Origin: Candidatus Salinicoccus stercoripullorum
GTDB lineage: Bacteria; Bacillota; Bacilli; Staphylococcales; Salinicoccaceae
Length of the DNA: 64,000 bases
Direction of reading: 5' to 3'
Assembly (NCBI GenBank): GCA_019113295.1
Contig: DXHR01000025.1
Span: forward strand, 1-64,000
Positions 1 to 10,568 of this stretch are shown here, one piece after another. The notes below the pieces were generated by a model. It did no database searches. It was not told the origin of the DNA and worked only from the letters and a program-made list of their open reading frames with translations. Numbering within the stretch: the stretch's first letter is position 1; each line of letters starts with the position of its first letter. A program made the translations under genes and the position numbers.

Positions 1-66
1 GGCGAGGACATACAAATCTACTATACACCGATCATGATGAAAGATGATGCTGTATATACATTTTAA
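1..66 (+). CDS. C-terminal end of an unidentified CDS truncated by the window edge (…GEDIQIYYTPIMMKDDAVYTF*)
   Basis: Open frame 1 from base 1 to TAA at 64-66; no family recognised. Confidence 0.35.
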   Translation, partial: GEDIQIYYTPIMMKDDAVYTF

Positions 67-102
67 AATTTAAGAACAAAGGGAAATCCTTCAAAGATTG
101 GT

Positions 103-131
103 TTGCAATATTCTGATTCATGGCGTATAAT
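103..131 (+). promoter_or_regulatory. Promoter of cspA: TTGCAA-17 bp-TATAAT
   Basis: -35 TTGCAA (103-108), 17-bp spacer, -10 TATAAT (126-131), about 100 nt ahead of the cspA start. Confidence 0.7.
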
Positions 132-239
132 TGGTAGTGCAATAGGCATTATTATACAGTTGAGGCGTATTAAGACTTAATACATTTGTCTTCTCTGAGT
201 AATTTGCATATTGAATATCGTCTTTGGAGGATTTAATTA

Positions 240-440
240 ATGAAACAAGGTACAGTAAAATGGTTCAACGCAGAAAAAGGTTTCGGCTTCATCGAAATTG
301 AAGGCGAAAACGACGTATTCGTTCACTTCTCAGCTATCAACCAAGAGGGCTACAAATCCCTCGAAGAAGGACAATCAGTTGAATTTGAAGTAGTTGAAGG
401 CGACCGCGGCCCACAGGCTGCAAACGTTGTTAAACTATAA
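240..440 (+). CDS. cspA: Cold-shock protein, CspA family
   Basis: 66 aa [33 protein letters not shown] with RNP motifs; SD ggagg. Confidence 0.95.
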   Translation: MKQGTVKWFNAEKGFGFIEIEGENDVFVHFSAINQEGYKSLEEGQSVEFEVVEGDRGPQAANVVKL

Positions 441-479
441 TATAAATCATTTAAATGTAAATTGATTTGTATCATCAAA

Positions 480-514
480 ACCTCCCGGACAAAATGTCCG
501 GGAGGTTTTCTTAA
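480..514. terminator. Bidirectional Rho-independent terminator between cspA and lysA
   Basis: aaaacctcccggacaaaatgtccgggaggtttt hairpin. Confidence 0.85.
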
Positions 515-523
515 TTATCCGAT

Positions 524-1786
524 TTATAATACGTCGTTTTCTATGAGCTGCTCAAGCGTCTGTCTCCGGATGACCGGACGTATCCCTTCATCATCCACAA
601 AAACGACTGCCGGCTTTGCCATCTGGTTATAGTTGGATGCCATGGAGTAGTGATACGCGCCCGTAGTTTTCACCGCCAGCAGATCTCCCCGCTTCAAATC
701 CGCAGGTATGGTCAGATGTTTACCTATGATATCGCCGGATTCACATAGTTTGCCGACTACGTTCGTCTCAGCGTTACCGCCGTTTGTTCTGTTTACAGGG
801 ATTACATCATATTGTGCATCGTACAGCGGTGTCCTGAGATGATCGCTCATCCCGCCGTCAATGGAAACATATTTTGAAACACCCGGTATCTCTTTGATTA
901 CACCGACCTCGTAAACAGTCGTGCCGGCTTCAGCTATGATGGATCTTCCAGGTTCTATCATCACATGGGGCAGGGGATAACCATACTTTTCTGCCAATGC
1001 TTTCAGTTTATCGGTAATGCTTCTGAGTCCGGATTCAATGGGGAAGCGTCGATCCCCTTCAATGTACTTTACACCGTAGCCTCCTCCCATATTCAGCACT
1101 TCAATATCTATCGATGAATCCGAAAGCCACGAGTATACTGCCTCCAGTGCATTGAGGAAAGGAGATTCGGTGGAAAGCTGGCTTCCCAGGTGATAATGGA
1201 TGCCCCTGAAGTTCAGATGGCGGCTTTCCCTGATGGCATCGATTGCCTCGAGAGCTGAACCATTATGTATTGAAAGTCCGAATTTACTGTCTTCCTGACC
1301 GGTCTGGATGAATTCATGTGTGTCCACATCCACTCCCGGATTGATGCGCAGCAGCACATCGATGTTCTCAGTGGCAATGCTGTCGATCAGTGCAACTTCA
1401 TCGAGGGCATCGACTACTATAAGGCCAATCCCAGAATCAAGAGCATATTCCACTTCCTGTACTGTCTTATTATTCCCGTGAAAATGAATATCCCGAGCCT
1501 TGAAACCCGCTTTGAGTGCCGTATAGAGTTCACCTTGAGAAACTACGTCAAGCTTCATTTTTTCATCGGCAAGGAGCTTTACCATCTGGACAGACGTAAA
1601 CGCTTTGGACGCATACGAAATGGAATAGTCAAGACCCGCCTCCTCAAGCACCTGGTGATATTTCCGGCACTGGTTTCTGATCATATTCTCATCGTATACG
1701 AAAAGAGGAGTGCCGTAATCACTTGCGATGCCGGTTAAACCATGACCGTTTACAGACAGTTCATTATTGATGTATTCCAATGTCAT
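524..1786 (-). CDS. lysA: Diaminopimelate decarboxylase
   Basis: 420 aa PLP-dependent fold III protein (YASKAF, HYHLGSQ, EPGRSI); last gene of the lysine operon. Confidence 0.93.
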   Translation of the reverse strand: MTLEYINNELSVNGHGLTGIASDYGTPLFVYDENMIRNQCRKYHQVLEEAGLDYSISYASKAFTSVQMVKLLADEKMKLDVVSQGELYTALKAGFKARDIHFHGNNKTVQEVEYALDSGIGLIVVDALDEVALIDSIATENIDVLLRINPGVDVDTHEFIQTGQEDSKFGLSIHNGSALEAIDAIRESRHLNFRGIHYHLGSQLSTESPFLNALEAVYSWLSDSSIDIEVLNMGGGYGVKYIEGDRRFPIESGLRSITDKLKALAEKYGYPLPHVMIEPGRSIIAEAGTTVYEVGVIKEIPGVSKYVSIDGGMSDHLRTPLYDAQYDVIPVNRTNGGNAETNVVGKLCESGDIIGKHLTIPADLKRGDLLAVKTTGAYHYSMASNYNQMAKPAVVFVDDEGIRPVIRRQTLEQLIENDVL

Positions 1787-2861
1787 TTAAAATCACCTTT
1801 TTCAAAGATTGATAATTCAGTGCGCCCAGCTGTTCGGAGTTGGCCCCGACACCTTTAGCCGTAAATTCATCGATTCTCATTTCATTGCTGTATAATATCA
1901 CTTCATCGCTTGGAGAAACTGCTCCGTCGATTTCCACAATCATATGGCTCATCATGAGAGATTTTATCGGATATCTTCTGCCGTCTATCATGCAGTCAAA
2001 TGCAGCACGCTTCCTTAATAGGCCGTCACCGTAGCCGATATCGACGACAGCGATCCTTCTATCTCCATCCGGTTCATATGAGCCTCCGTAGCCACACTTC
2101 TGATCCGATCTGATATTTCTTATCTGGACAATTTCCGCCTTCAGTTCAAGACTTTGAATAAAATCCGTTTCAGGGAGGCTGTAGTAGGGACGTGAGCCGT
2201 ATAGGCTGATGCCGAGCCTCAGATGGGTATGCCCATCCAAAATACCGTCCCGGGCGAAGCTTGCGCTGTTCTGGGCGTGTACAATATCAAAGGTATATCC
2301 TGACCCGGCCAACGTTTCCAGAAGTCCGAGCCACATGCCGCGCTCAATTTCATATTCATCCATTTCCAGTTCATCGGCGTAGCCGAAATGTGTCCATATC
2401 CCTTTGATACGCATCCGCTCAGCCGGTTCAAGCGTTTTCTGATGCTCCATCGCTTCAATCATGTCTGATGCATCTTCGAATCCGGACCGGTTGAAAAGTC
2501 CTGCAAACTCAAGATGCACATTGATCCCGGCGAGTGCTTCATGATATTCATAATAATATTCCAAAGAGGGCAGTGTGATGTGAAATCCATATTCACGCAC
2601 CGTTTCGAAATCCCTGACCGGATTCATCATGAATATCATGGAGCCAGGCACATATGAACGGATACGTTTGGCTTCTTCCAGGGAAGTGGTGGCAAATGAA
2701 CGGATACCCGCTTCCCAAAAAGCCTTGACAGCAAACTCCAATCCGTAGTTATATGCATTGTTCTTTACAACCGCAATAGTGTCCCTGCCACCGGCGGAAT
2801 ATTTTGCTGTTTCAATGAATTGTTCCCTGTCAATTGTGAGTATTCCACCCATCTGAAACAC
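1764..2861 (-). CDS. alr: Alanine racemase family protein (Alr2-like)
   Basis: VVKNNAYNYG PLP-lysine motif; embedded in the dap operon. Confidence 0.85.
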   Translation of the reverse strand: MFQMGGILTIDREQFIETAKYSAGGRDTIAVVKNNAYNYGLEFAVKAFWEAGIRSFATTSLEEAKRIRSYVPGSMIFMMNPVRDFETVREYGFHITLPSLEYYYEYHEALAGINVHLEFAGLFNRSGFEDASDMIEAMEHQKTLEPAERMRIKGIWTHFGYADELEMDEYEIERGMWLGLLETLAGSGYTFDIVHAQNSASFARDGILDGHTHLRLGISLYGSRPYYSLPETDFIQSLELKAEIVQIRNIRSDQKCGYGGSYEPDGDRRIAVVDIGYGDGLLRKRAAFDCMIDGRRYPIKSLMMSHMIVEIDGAVSPSDEVILYSNEMRIDEFTAKGVGANSEQLGALNYQSLKKVILNDIGIHQ

Positions 2862-2866
2862 TTCCT

Positions 2867-4003
2867 TTACACACTGTTTAGTATGGATTCGTAGTAGTCC
2901 GCCACATCTATGAGCACTTTTTCATCGAAGTTGAATGTGGACGTATGCAGACTCCCTGTATATCCTTTATCTTCGTTCCTGCTTCCAAAAAACACAAAAT
3001 AGGAGGGGGCGAGTTTATTATAAAAACTGAAATCCTCCCCGAAAAGATAGGGCTTGTCCTTATCGACCGCTTCCATCTTCAAATTAGCCAAAGCCTCATC
3101 CACTGTGATTCTGAGTGACTCATCATTCCTCACCGGCGGATAGCCCTCATTGAATGTCACCTTTACTTCTGCACCAAAAAGGCTCCCCGCAGTTTCACCC
3201 AGCAGCTGCAGCCGGTCTTTTATCACTTCGAGATCCCCAGGTGCATAAGTTCTGATCGTACCTTCGATATAGCCCCGGCTTGCAACCGTATTGATCGCTT
3301 CTCCCGCATTCATATTTCCTATATGGATGATGTTCCTGTTGAGTCCATCCAGATGAAAATGCTGCATTTGGGAAACCTGGGTCGACAGGTGCATCAGCAC
3401 TTCTATGGCCGAGATACCCTGATGCTTTGAAGCGACATGGCTGGATTCACCAGCTATATAGAAACGGTATTCAGTGGCGCTTGCTGTAATGGGTCCATCC
3501 CTGAGCATGACTTTCCCCTCATCTTCATCCGGCATAAGGTGGATACCAAAAATGGCTTCCACTTTCTCCCTGGGTGTCCAGGATCTGAGCAGCTGATCCG
3601 CCCCGGCAGCCGTTTCCTCGGATGGCTGGAATATGAATACAACATTATGGGGGAGAGCCCCTCTATCCTTTAAAATCCTGCACCGCTTTACAAAGAGCAT
3701 CAGGGCGGTGGTATGACCGTCATGTCCACATGCATGCATCCTGTTGTCAGTCTTGCTTCTGAATTCCACATCGTTTTCTTCATGGATGGGCAGTGCATCA
3801 ATATCAGCCCTGAAGGCAAATGTGCGGTCTGAATTCCCATCCAGATATGCAACGACCCCTGTCTCCAGGGGACGTTCATAAGGAATATTAAATTCATCGA
3901 GGAATTTTATGATATGCGCCGTTGTCTGTATTTCTTCCATGCTTGTTTCAGGAATCTGATGCAACAGTCTCCGGTGACTAACTGCAAAATCAAGCTCAGT
4001 CAT
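2867..4003 (-). CDS. M20 amidohydrolase / N-acetyldiaminopimelate deacetylase
   Basis: [13 protein letters not shown] and FQPSEE motifs; operon position. Confidence 0.85.
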   Translation of the reverse strand: MTELDFAVSHRRLLHQIPETSMEEIQTTAHIIKFLDEFNIPYERPLETGVVAYLDGNSDRTFAFRADIDALPIHEENDVEFRSKTDNRMHACGHDGHTTALMLFVKRCRILKDRGALPHNVVFIFQPSEETAAGADQLLRSWTPREKVEAIFGIHLMPDEDEGKVMLRDGPITASATEYRFYIAGESSHVASKHQGISAIEVLMHLSTQVSQMQHFHLDGLNRNIIHIGNMNAGEAINTVASRGYIEGTIRTYAPGDLEVIKDRLQLLGETAGSLFGAEVKVTFNEGYPPVRNDESLRITVDEALANLKMEAVDKDKPYLFGEDFSFYNKLAPSYFVFFGSRNEDKGYTGSLHTSTFNFDEKVLIDVADYYESILNSV

Positions 4004-4712
4004 TCAATTTCCTCAATGCTGAGACGATTTCACGTTTCGAACTGTCAACATCCTGAGACTGCTTGATCACTTTTGCCGGCGTACCCGCTACTACCGCACC
4101 GGCAGGTACATCATCAGTGACAATTGCGCCCGCAGCAACGATGGCACCCGCACCGACTCTGACGCCTTCCAGGACCACTGCATTCGCACCGATCAGCACA
4201 TCGTCTTCGATCACTACCGGGGATGCACTCGGCGGTTCAATAACACCTGCCAGGACAGCACCTGAACCGACGTGTACGTTTTTACCTGTAACTGCACGGC
4301 CGCCGAGGGAGGCATTCATATCAATCATTGTGCCTTCTCCGACGATTGCACCGATGTTGATCGTCGCACCCATCATGACAACCGCGCCATCTTCGATCAC
4401 TGCATTTTCACGGATGAAAGCCCCGGGCTCTATTCGTGCATTTGTCGCTGAGAGGTCTTTCAATGGAATCGCTGAATTCCTTCTGTCCATTTCCACCTCT
4501 ACATCTTCAATAATATCTTCATTGGTATCCTGGAAAACTTTCCAGTCTGCATAGTCTCCGAAAACTGTTTTGGAATTGTCACTGCCGAATACTTTCAGTG
4601 TATCGGGGAAGGAAACACCTTCAAAATTACCATTTACGTAGACCTTCACCGGTGTCACCTTGTGTGCATCGCTGATATACTGGATGATTTCTTCTGCTGT
4701 AAAGTTTTCCAT
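3996..4712 (-). CDS. dapD: Tetrahydrodipicolinate N-acetyltransferase
   Basis: Hexapeptide-repeat left-handed beta-helix; start set to [18 protein letters not shown]. Confidence 0.9.
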   Translation of the reverse strand: MENFTAEEIIQYISDAHKVTPVKVYVNGNFEGVSFPDTLKVFGSDNSKTVFGDYADWKVFQDTNEDIIEDVEVEMDRRNSAIPLKDLSATNARIEPGAFIRENAVIEDGAVVMMGATINIGAIVGEGTMIDMNASLGGRAVTGKNVHVGSGAVLAGVIEPPSASPVVIEDDVLIGANAVVLEGVRVGAGAIVAAGAIVTDDVPAGAVVAGTPAKVIKQSQDVDSSKREIVSALRKLND

Positions 4713-4716
4713 TGTA

Positions 4717-5448
4717 CTATCTCTCCTCGAATAAATTATTATAGTCATAAAATCCATCTGAATGCTTTACCAGTTCATTTGCCGCTTTCAGGGCACCATT
4801 TGAAAATATCTCTTTTGACTGCGCCTGATGACTGATTTCAATCACTTCATCTTCTTTTGCAAAAATAACATCATGGGTGCCAACGATCGAACCGCCCCGG
4901 ATTGCACTGACACCTATTTCTTCAGGTTTTCTCTTCTCGTGGATATCGGATCTGTCATAAACAGGGTAGCTGCCGTCACGATGGTCCATTGCCGTATCCA
5001 GAAGTTTCACCATTGTGCCGCTCGGTGCATCCACTTTCCTGTTGTGATGACGTTCCACCATTTCAAGATCGAATTCATCAAGCATCGACAGAGCTTTTTT
5101 CAGTACCTCGTTCATGACATGGACACCGTAGCTCATATTGGCGCTGAAGAACACCGGCGTATCTGTACTTTTTGCCTTCAGACTGTCGAGGATCTTCTCT
5201 TTATCACCGGTCGTCGCGATGACAAGCGGCGTCTTCACTTCATCTTCGAGCAATGGAAGTATGAGGTCCGGATGTGAAAAGTCTATCGCCACATCCGCAT
5301 CTGCCGCATCAATCGATTCGAATACTGGGTAGGGTACATCCCGGTCTTTGTCCCTTAAAATGATGCCGGCTATTTCATGTCCCTCCTCTTCGGCAAGTCT
5401 CGCTGTAATCTTATTCATTGTGCCGTAACCTATGAGAAGAATTCTCAT
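4717..5448 (-). CDS. dapB: 4-hydroxy-tetrahydrodipicolinate reductase
   Basis: [27 protein letters not shown]. Confidence 0.93.
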   Translation of the reverse strand: MRILLIGYGTMNKITARLAEEEGHEIAGIILRDKDRDVPYPVFESIDAADADVAIDFSHPDLILPLLEDEVKTPLVIATTGDKEKILDSLKAKSTDTPVFFSANMSYGVHVMNEVLKKALSMLDEFDLEMVERHHNRKVDAPSGTMVKLLDTAMDHRDGSYPVYDRSDIHEKRKPEEIGVSAIRGGSIVGTHDVIFAKEDEVIEISHQAQSKEIFSNGALKAANELVKHSDGFYDYNNLFEER

Positions 5449-6338
5449 ACCAGCGTTCCCTCCCTGAACTGTCTGAGTGTTCCTATGACTTCGTCCAGTG
5501 CATCGTTCTCGAGCGGGATGAGAGGCAGCCTCAGTTCGTTGTTCCCGTATCCGAGTTCTGCAGTCATGGCTTTAACCGGAATCGGATTTACATCAATTTG
5601 TACTGCTCTGATCATCGGCATTACGCGGGTGAACCTCTCCTGTGCCGATGTGTCACCATCCTGGATACGTTCATAGACATCCTGCAGCTCACCGGGGATG
5701 ATATTGCCGACCACCGAGATAAGCCCTTTGCCGCCCAGTTTCACAAAGTCATGCATATTATCGTCGTTGCCGCTGTAGAGTACAAAGTCCTGGTTTTCTG
5801 TAAGTGCAAGGACTTCCCTGGTGTATTCAAGATCTCCCACTGCATCTTTCAGAGCGACGATGTTCCTGTGGCCGCTCAACTCACGTACCGTTTCCGGTTC
5901 TATCGTCATACCTGTTCTTCCCGGGACATTGTACAGTACAGCCGGCAGTTCTGTATTGTCCGCAATCGCCGTGAAGTGGCGCACCAGTCCCCGCTGATTG
6001 CTTTTGTTGTAGTAGGGGGTGATGAGCATAACTGCATCCGCACCGATTTTTTCAGCATATTTCGTAAGTTCGATGGAGGCGCTCGTCGAATTTGTACCTG
6101 TTCCGGCGATGACGGGCACACGGCCGTCCACAGTCTCGACACCGACACGGAGCAGTTCACGGATTTCCTCCATCCTCAAAGTAGGGGACTCCCCGGTCGT
6201 GCCGTTGATGATGAGTGCCTGTGCATTATTTTCTATCAAATACTCAATATGATTCCTGAATGCCCCATAGTCGATTACATCATTTCGGAACGGTGTGGTC
6301 ATTGCAACTCCAATACCTTCGAAAATTACAGTATTCAT
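5445..6338 (-). CDS. dapA: 4-hydroxy-tetrahydrodipicolinate synthase
   Basis: GVAMTTPF, NGTTGESPT, YNVPGRTG. Confidence 0.95.
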   Translation of the reverse strand: MNTVIFEGIGVAMTTPFRNDVIDYGAFRNHIEYLIENNAQALIINGTTGESPTLRMEEIRELLRVGVETVDGRVPVIAGTGTNSTSASIELTKYAEKIGADAVMLITPYYNKSNQRGLVRHFTAIADNTELPAVLYNVPGRTGMTIEPETVRELSGHRNIVALKDAVGDLEYTREVLALTENQDFVLYSGNDDNMHDFVKLGGKGLISVVGNIIPGELQDVYERIQDGDTSAQERFTRVMPMIRAVQIDVNPIPVKAMTAELGYGNNELRLPLIPLENDALDEVIGTLRQFREGTLV

Positions 6339-6344
6339 AATGAA

Positions 6345-7331
6345 TTACTCCCTTTCCATAATTTGTTTGAGAATTTGAACTGAATTCTGAGCGGCACCTT
6401 TCAGTATATTATCCGCAGTGCACCATACATGGAATGTGTTCTCTAAGGAATCGTCCCGTCTGATCCGGCCGACAAACACTTCCGGTCTTCCTGTAGACTC
6501 AAGAGGCATTGGATACTCGCTGTTTTCAGGATTGTCCACAAGTGTGATGTGAGGGAGGTTCCTGAATGCATTCCTTACTTCTTCTTCTGTTGCATCATTT
6601 TCAAGTGTCACATTCATGTGGACGCTGTGAGAGTTAGATACCGGAACCCTTACGCATGTGGCCGACACCGCAAGACCCGGCAGTTCAAGTATCTTCCTGG
6701 TTTCATCAATCATCTTCTGTTCTTCTTTTGTATAGCCATTTTCAAGAAACACATCAATATGCGGAAGTACATTGTCATGAATCGGATGGGGATAGGTCGT
6801 CGGCGCTTCCCCTCTGGCGCCTTCCTCGAGGTCCCGGAGACCACCGGATCCGGAACCTGACACTGCCTGATAAGTCGTATAGTTGACACGTTTCAGACCA
6901 AATAATTCCTTAAGGGGCTGGAGCGCCACAACGGACTGTATCGTTGAACAGTTCGGGTTCGCGATAATCTTCCTGTCAAGCCTCGGTGCATTTATCTCCG
7001 GCACGATCAGGTCAATATCCTCATGCATCCGCCACTGGCTGGAGTTGTCGATTACAATTGAACCATTCTCTTCAAACAGAGGGGCAAACTGTCTGCTTGT
7101 GGCACCTCCGGCACTCATCACCACATAATCGAATCTCTGTGTCGGTGTTTCGTCAGTCAGTTCCTGTACCGTCAGCTCTTCATCCATAACCTGAAGTTTC
7201 TTTCCGGCTGAACGGGCTGATGACAACAGCGTGATTTCATCCGCCTCGATACCATATTGCTCAAACATCTCGATCATCTTTGTTCCGACAACACCTGTTG
7301 CTCCTACAATTGCTACTTTTACCATTGACAT
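6345..7331 (-). CDS. asd: Aspartate-semialdehyde dehydrogenase
   Basis: VAIVGATGVVG, NPNCSTIQ, QAVSGSG. Confidence 0.95.
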   Translation of the reverse strand: MSMVKVAIVGATGVVGTKMIEMFEQYGIEADEITLLSSARSAGKKLQVMDEELTVQELTDETPTQRFDYVVMSAGGATSRQFAPLFEENGSIVIDNSSQWRMHEDIDLIVPEINAPRLDRKIIANPNCSTIQSVVALQPLKELFGLKRVNYTTYQAVSGSGSGGLRDLEEGARGEAPTTYPHPIHDNVLPHIDVFLENGYTKEEQKMIDETRKILELPGLAVSATCVRVPVSNSHSVHMNVTLENDATEEEVRNAFRNLPHITLVDNPENSEYPMPLESTGRPEVFVGRIRRDDSLENTFHVWCTADNILKGAAQNSVQILKQIMERE

Positions 7332-7343
7332 TCTCCTCCTGAT

Positions 7344-8546
7344 TTATAGATCAAATGCGGCGGCAAATGATTCCACTGCATGTTTACCGTGTTCTTTATC
7401 AACGACATAGGAAATGCTGATCTCGGATGTCGTTGTCTGATAAAATCTGATGCCTGAGTCATTAAGTGCCATGAAAGCTTTCGAAGCGACCCCCGACATA
7501 TCCCGCATCCCTGAACCGATGATCGAAACTTTGCAAAGGCGTGTTTCCATGGTCAGTGACATGTCAGGGTGGAGCAGCCTCATCTCAGTGAATATCTGAT
7601 CCAGACGGGCCGATTCAGCATCCTTCACTGTAAATGACAACTGGAATCCTTCGCTCCCTGACATCTGTGAAATCATATCCACATTGATGGATTCCTCATC
7701 GAATTTCTTAAAGAGATCGAAAATCAGCATCGATTCGGCACATGGTTCAAAAACAGTTGCATGGATGATATCTTCATCCAAAGCAGCGCCAACCACCGCT
7801 TTCCTTTCGAGCACTTCAGTTTCCTGCATAATCCATGTTCCTTTCTCCTCCGATAATGTTCTTCCCAGATACAGCGGGATGGAATGGTTCTTCGCAATCT
7901 CAATACTACGTGTTTCCAGGACTCCCGCGCCGAGAGCGCTCATTTCCATCATCTCGTCATAGGAAATACTGTAAATCCGTTTTGCATGTTCGTAAACTCT
8001 CGGATCCGTTGCATAGACACCGTCGACATCTGTATAGATTTCACAGGGCATTCCGCAGCTCGCCGCAATTGCCACTGCAGTAGTATCGGAGCCTCCGCGC
8101 CCCAGGGTCGTGATTTCATTCTGTTCATTCACTCCCTGAAATCCGGCAACGACCAGCACGTCGTTTTCCTGCAGTGCACTTAACAGACATGATTTATCAA
8201 TCTCCGAAATCCTGCTTTTCATATGACTGCCGAACGTTTTGATGCCTGCCTGGAAACCCGTCATTGCCTTTGTTCTTACTCCAAGATCCTCGAGCACTAT
8301 CGAAAGATAGGAAATCGTCTGCTGTTCCCCGGTTGTGACGAGAAGGGCAATATGATCGTCTTTCGGGGCGGGGGAGAGACTTTTCACATTGGAAAGCAGT
8401 TCGTCCGTCGTTCCGCCCATCGCGCTGACCACAACAATGAGTTTCTCGCCCAGAATTGTCCGGTCCCGGAGGGACCCCGCAATTTCTCTGATCTTATCAA
8501 AATCTCCAACTGAAGTACCGCCAAATTTCAAAACACTGTTTTCCAT
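7344..8546 (-). CDS. lysC: Aspartate kinase
   Basis: VLKFGGTSVG, GRGGSDTTA, C-terminal ACT domains; start set to MENSVLKFGG. Confidence 0.93.
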   Translation of the reverse strand: MENSVLKFGGTSVGDFDKIREIAGSLRDRTILGEKLIVVVSAMGGTTDELLSNVKSLSPAPKDDHIALLVTTGEQQTISYLSIVLEDLGVRTKAMTGFQAGIKTFGSHMKSRISEIDKSCLLSALQENDVLVVAGFQGVNEQNEITTLGRGGSDTTAVAIAASCGMPCEIYTDVDGVYATDPRVYEHAKRIYSISYDEMMEMSALGAGVLETRSIEIAKNHSIPLYLGRTLSEEKGTWIMQETEVLERKAVVGAALDEDIIHATVFEPCAESMLIFDLFKKFDEESINVDMISQMSGSEGFQLSFTVKDAESARLDQIFTEMRLLHPDMSLTMETRLCKVSIIGSGMRDMSGVASKAFMALNDSGIRFYQTTTSEISISYVVDKEHGKHAVESFAAAFDL

Positions 8547-8582
8547 ATGTCCTCCTGTAATAGAAGGCACTCACTCAATAAA

Positions 8583-8810
8583 AAAACAAGCCCGGCGGAA
8601 TGCCGGACTTGTTATAAATTTATCTACAAGTGATGCACTCCATTATTCAAAAAATAATGACAAACCTGTAGCTCTTAACCACCAGATCCAACGGAGCCCT
8701 GCTGCAACAGGAAACCATTTCGGCATCGCACCCTTTCACACGCCCCAGTTCGCAGACTGTCTCGAGCGGTTACTGATGATTGATGCGCCTCATCCATATT
8801 TACTATTTAG
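8583..8810 (-). ncRNA. Lysine riboswitch (L-box) leader of the lysC operon, including its terminator (8586-8612)
   Basis: Minus strand: gaggcgcatcaatcatcagta … gaaagggtgcgatgccgaaa … aatggagtgcatc, then ACAAGTCCGGCATTCCGCCGGGCTTGTTTTTT, upstream of lysC. Confidence 0.9.
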
Positions 8811-8821
8811 TTATAAATGTC

Positions 8822-8850
8822 ATTATACATAGAACTCATGGCTCTGTAAA
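8822..8850 (-). promoter_or_regulatory. Promoter of the lysC operon leader: TTTACA-17 bp-TATAAT
   Basis: Minus-strand TTTACA (8850-8845), 17 bp, TATAAT (8827-8822), just upstream of the L-box. Confidence 0.8.
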
Positions 8851-8886
8851 CTCATTTGTTGAAATTTTGTATAATTGTCTAAAAAC

Positions 8887-10497
8887 TCAGTTTCTGATCA
8901 GTCCTTTATCACGGAGGTATTCTTCATATGTCGTCTCTTTGACGATTGCTCCTGTTTTCTCGATTTCAAGGACTTTATTGGCGATCGTATTGATGAACTC
9001 GAAGTCGTATGAAGTGAAAATGATGGAACCTTTGAAACTTTTGAGCCCTTCGTTCACAGCTGTGATGCTTTCAAGGTCCAGGTGGTTCGTTGGCTCATCA
9101 AGCATGATGACATTCGCCTGGGACAGCATCATGCGGGAAAGCATTGCGCGCATTTTCTCTCCACCGGAAAGGACGTTTGCCTGCTTCTTGGCTTCTTCGC
9201 CGCTGAACAGCATCCGTCCCAAAAATCCTCTCAGGAAAGTTTCCGTCTGCTCTTCAGGCGGTGCGTACTGGCGCAGCCAGTCCACAAGACTCGTATTGAC
9301 ACCGTCGAAATATTTGCTGTTGTCCTTTGGCATATAGCTCTGGGAAGTCGTCACACCCCATCTCACTTCACCTTCGTCGGGAGTGATTTCACCGGCAAGG
9401 ATGCGGAGGAGGGTGGTGCGGGCAATTTCGCTGTGGCCGATCAGCACTGTCTTATCATACGGACTCAGAGTAAAGCTTACATTATCCAAAACTTTGGTGC
9501 CATCGACCGTATGAGAAAGGCCGTTGACGTAAAGCAGATCATTCCCGATTTCACGTTCAGGGCTGAACTTGACATATGGATATTTTCTGGAAGATGGTCT
9601 GATATCATCAAGTTCAATCTTATCGAGCATCTTCTTACGGCTTGTTGCCTGTTTGGATTTAGAGGCGTTCGCACTGAAACGGGCGACGAAATCTTTCAGT
9701 TCCTTAATTTTCTCTTCTTTCTTCTTGTTCTGCTCCTGAGCCATCTGCTGAGCAAGCTGGCTGGACTGGTACCAGAAATCATAGTTGCCGACATAGAGCT
9801 GGATCTTTCCAAAGTCGAGGTCGGCGATATGGGTACATACGTTATTCAGGAAGTGTCTGTCGTGGGAGACGACGATTACTGTGTTTTCAAAGTCGATCAG
9901 AAAGTCTTCAAGCCACTGGATGGCTTCAATGTCCAGTCCGTTGGTCGGCTCATCGAGCAGAAGGACATCAGGGTTGCCGAAAAGGCTCTGAGCAAGCAGC
10001 ACTTTGACCTTCTGATTGTTTTCAAGTTCCGACATCTGGCTGTCCATCAGCTCCGGCCCGATACCGAGCCCGTGGAGCAGACCCTCTGCATCCGCTTCGG
10101 CAGTCCAGCCGCCCATCTCTCCGAATTCTCCCTCAAGCTCCGCTGCACGGATGCCGTCTTCATCGGAAAAATCGGGCTTCATGTATATTTCGTTCTTTTC
10201 TTTCATGATTTCCCAGAGCTTCGTGTAACCCATCAATACAACATCGAGTACACGCTGATCTTCATATCCGAAATGATCCTGCTTCAGTACAGCAAGCCGC
10301 TCATCTTTCCCCATGCTGACATGTCCTGTCTGAGCATCCATTTCTCCGGATAATATTTTCAGGAAAGTCGATTTCCCGGCGCCATTGGCACCTATCAGAC
10401 CATAGCAATTCCCCGGGGTGAATTTAATATTTACATCTTCAAACAACTTGCGGTCACCAAATCTGAGACTCACATCAGTAACCTGTAGCATAGGCAT
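8887..10497 (-). CDS. ABC-F family ATPase (YkpA/YbiT-like)
   Basis: 536 aa, two ATPase domains (GANGAGKST, LSGGEKMR, DEPTN). Confidence 0.9.
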   Translation of the reverse strand: MPMLQVTDVSLRFGDRKLFEDVNIKFTPGNCYGLIGANGAGKSTFLKILSGEMDAQTGHVSMGKDERLAVLKQDHFGYEDQRVLDVVLMGYTKLWEIMKEKNEIYMKPDFSDEDGIRAAELEGEFGEMGGWTAEADAEGLLHGLGIGPELMDSQMSELENNQKVKVLLAQSLFGNPDVLLLDEPTNGLDIEAIQWLEDFLIDFENTVIVVSHDRHFLNNVCTHIADLDFGKIQLYVGNYDFWYQSSQLAQQMAQEQNKKKEEKIKELKDFVARFSANASKSKQATSRKKMLDKIELDDIRPSSRKYPYVKFSPEREIGNDLLYVNGLSHTVDGTKVLDNVSFTLSPYDKTVLIGHSEIARTTLLRILAGEITPDEGEVRWGVTTSQSYMPKDNSKYFDGVNTSLVDWLRQYAPPEEQTETFLRGFLGRMLFSGEEAKKQANVLSGGEKMRAMLSRMMLSQANVIMLDEPTNHLDLESITAVNEGLKSFKGSIIFTSYDFEFINTIANKVLEIEKTGAIVKETTYEEYLRDKGLIRN

Positions 10498-10568
10498 TCT
10501 CCTTTAATGATATTCTTAAGCGATGATACCATATTTATGGTACCATTGAAATATAATTCGAGGGGGTC

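Noticed and set aside
9082-10353. 423-aa plus-strand ORF opposite the ABC-F gene
   Set aside because: Antisense shadow of a conserved ATPase; no domain signature.
10527-10542. Short palindrome TACCAT-ATTT-ATGGTA upstream of the sirtuin gene
   Set aside because: Only 6-bp arms in AT-rich DNA; not clearly positioned relative to a promoter.
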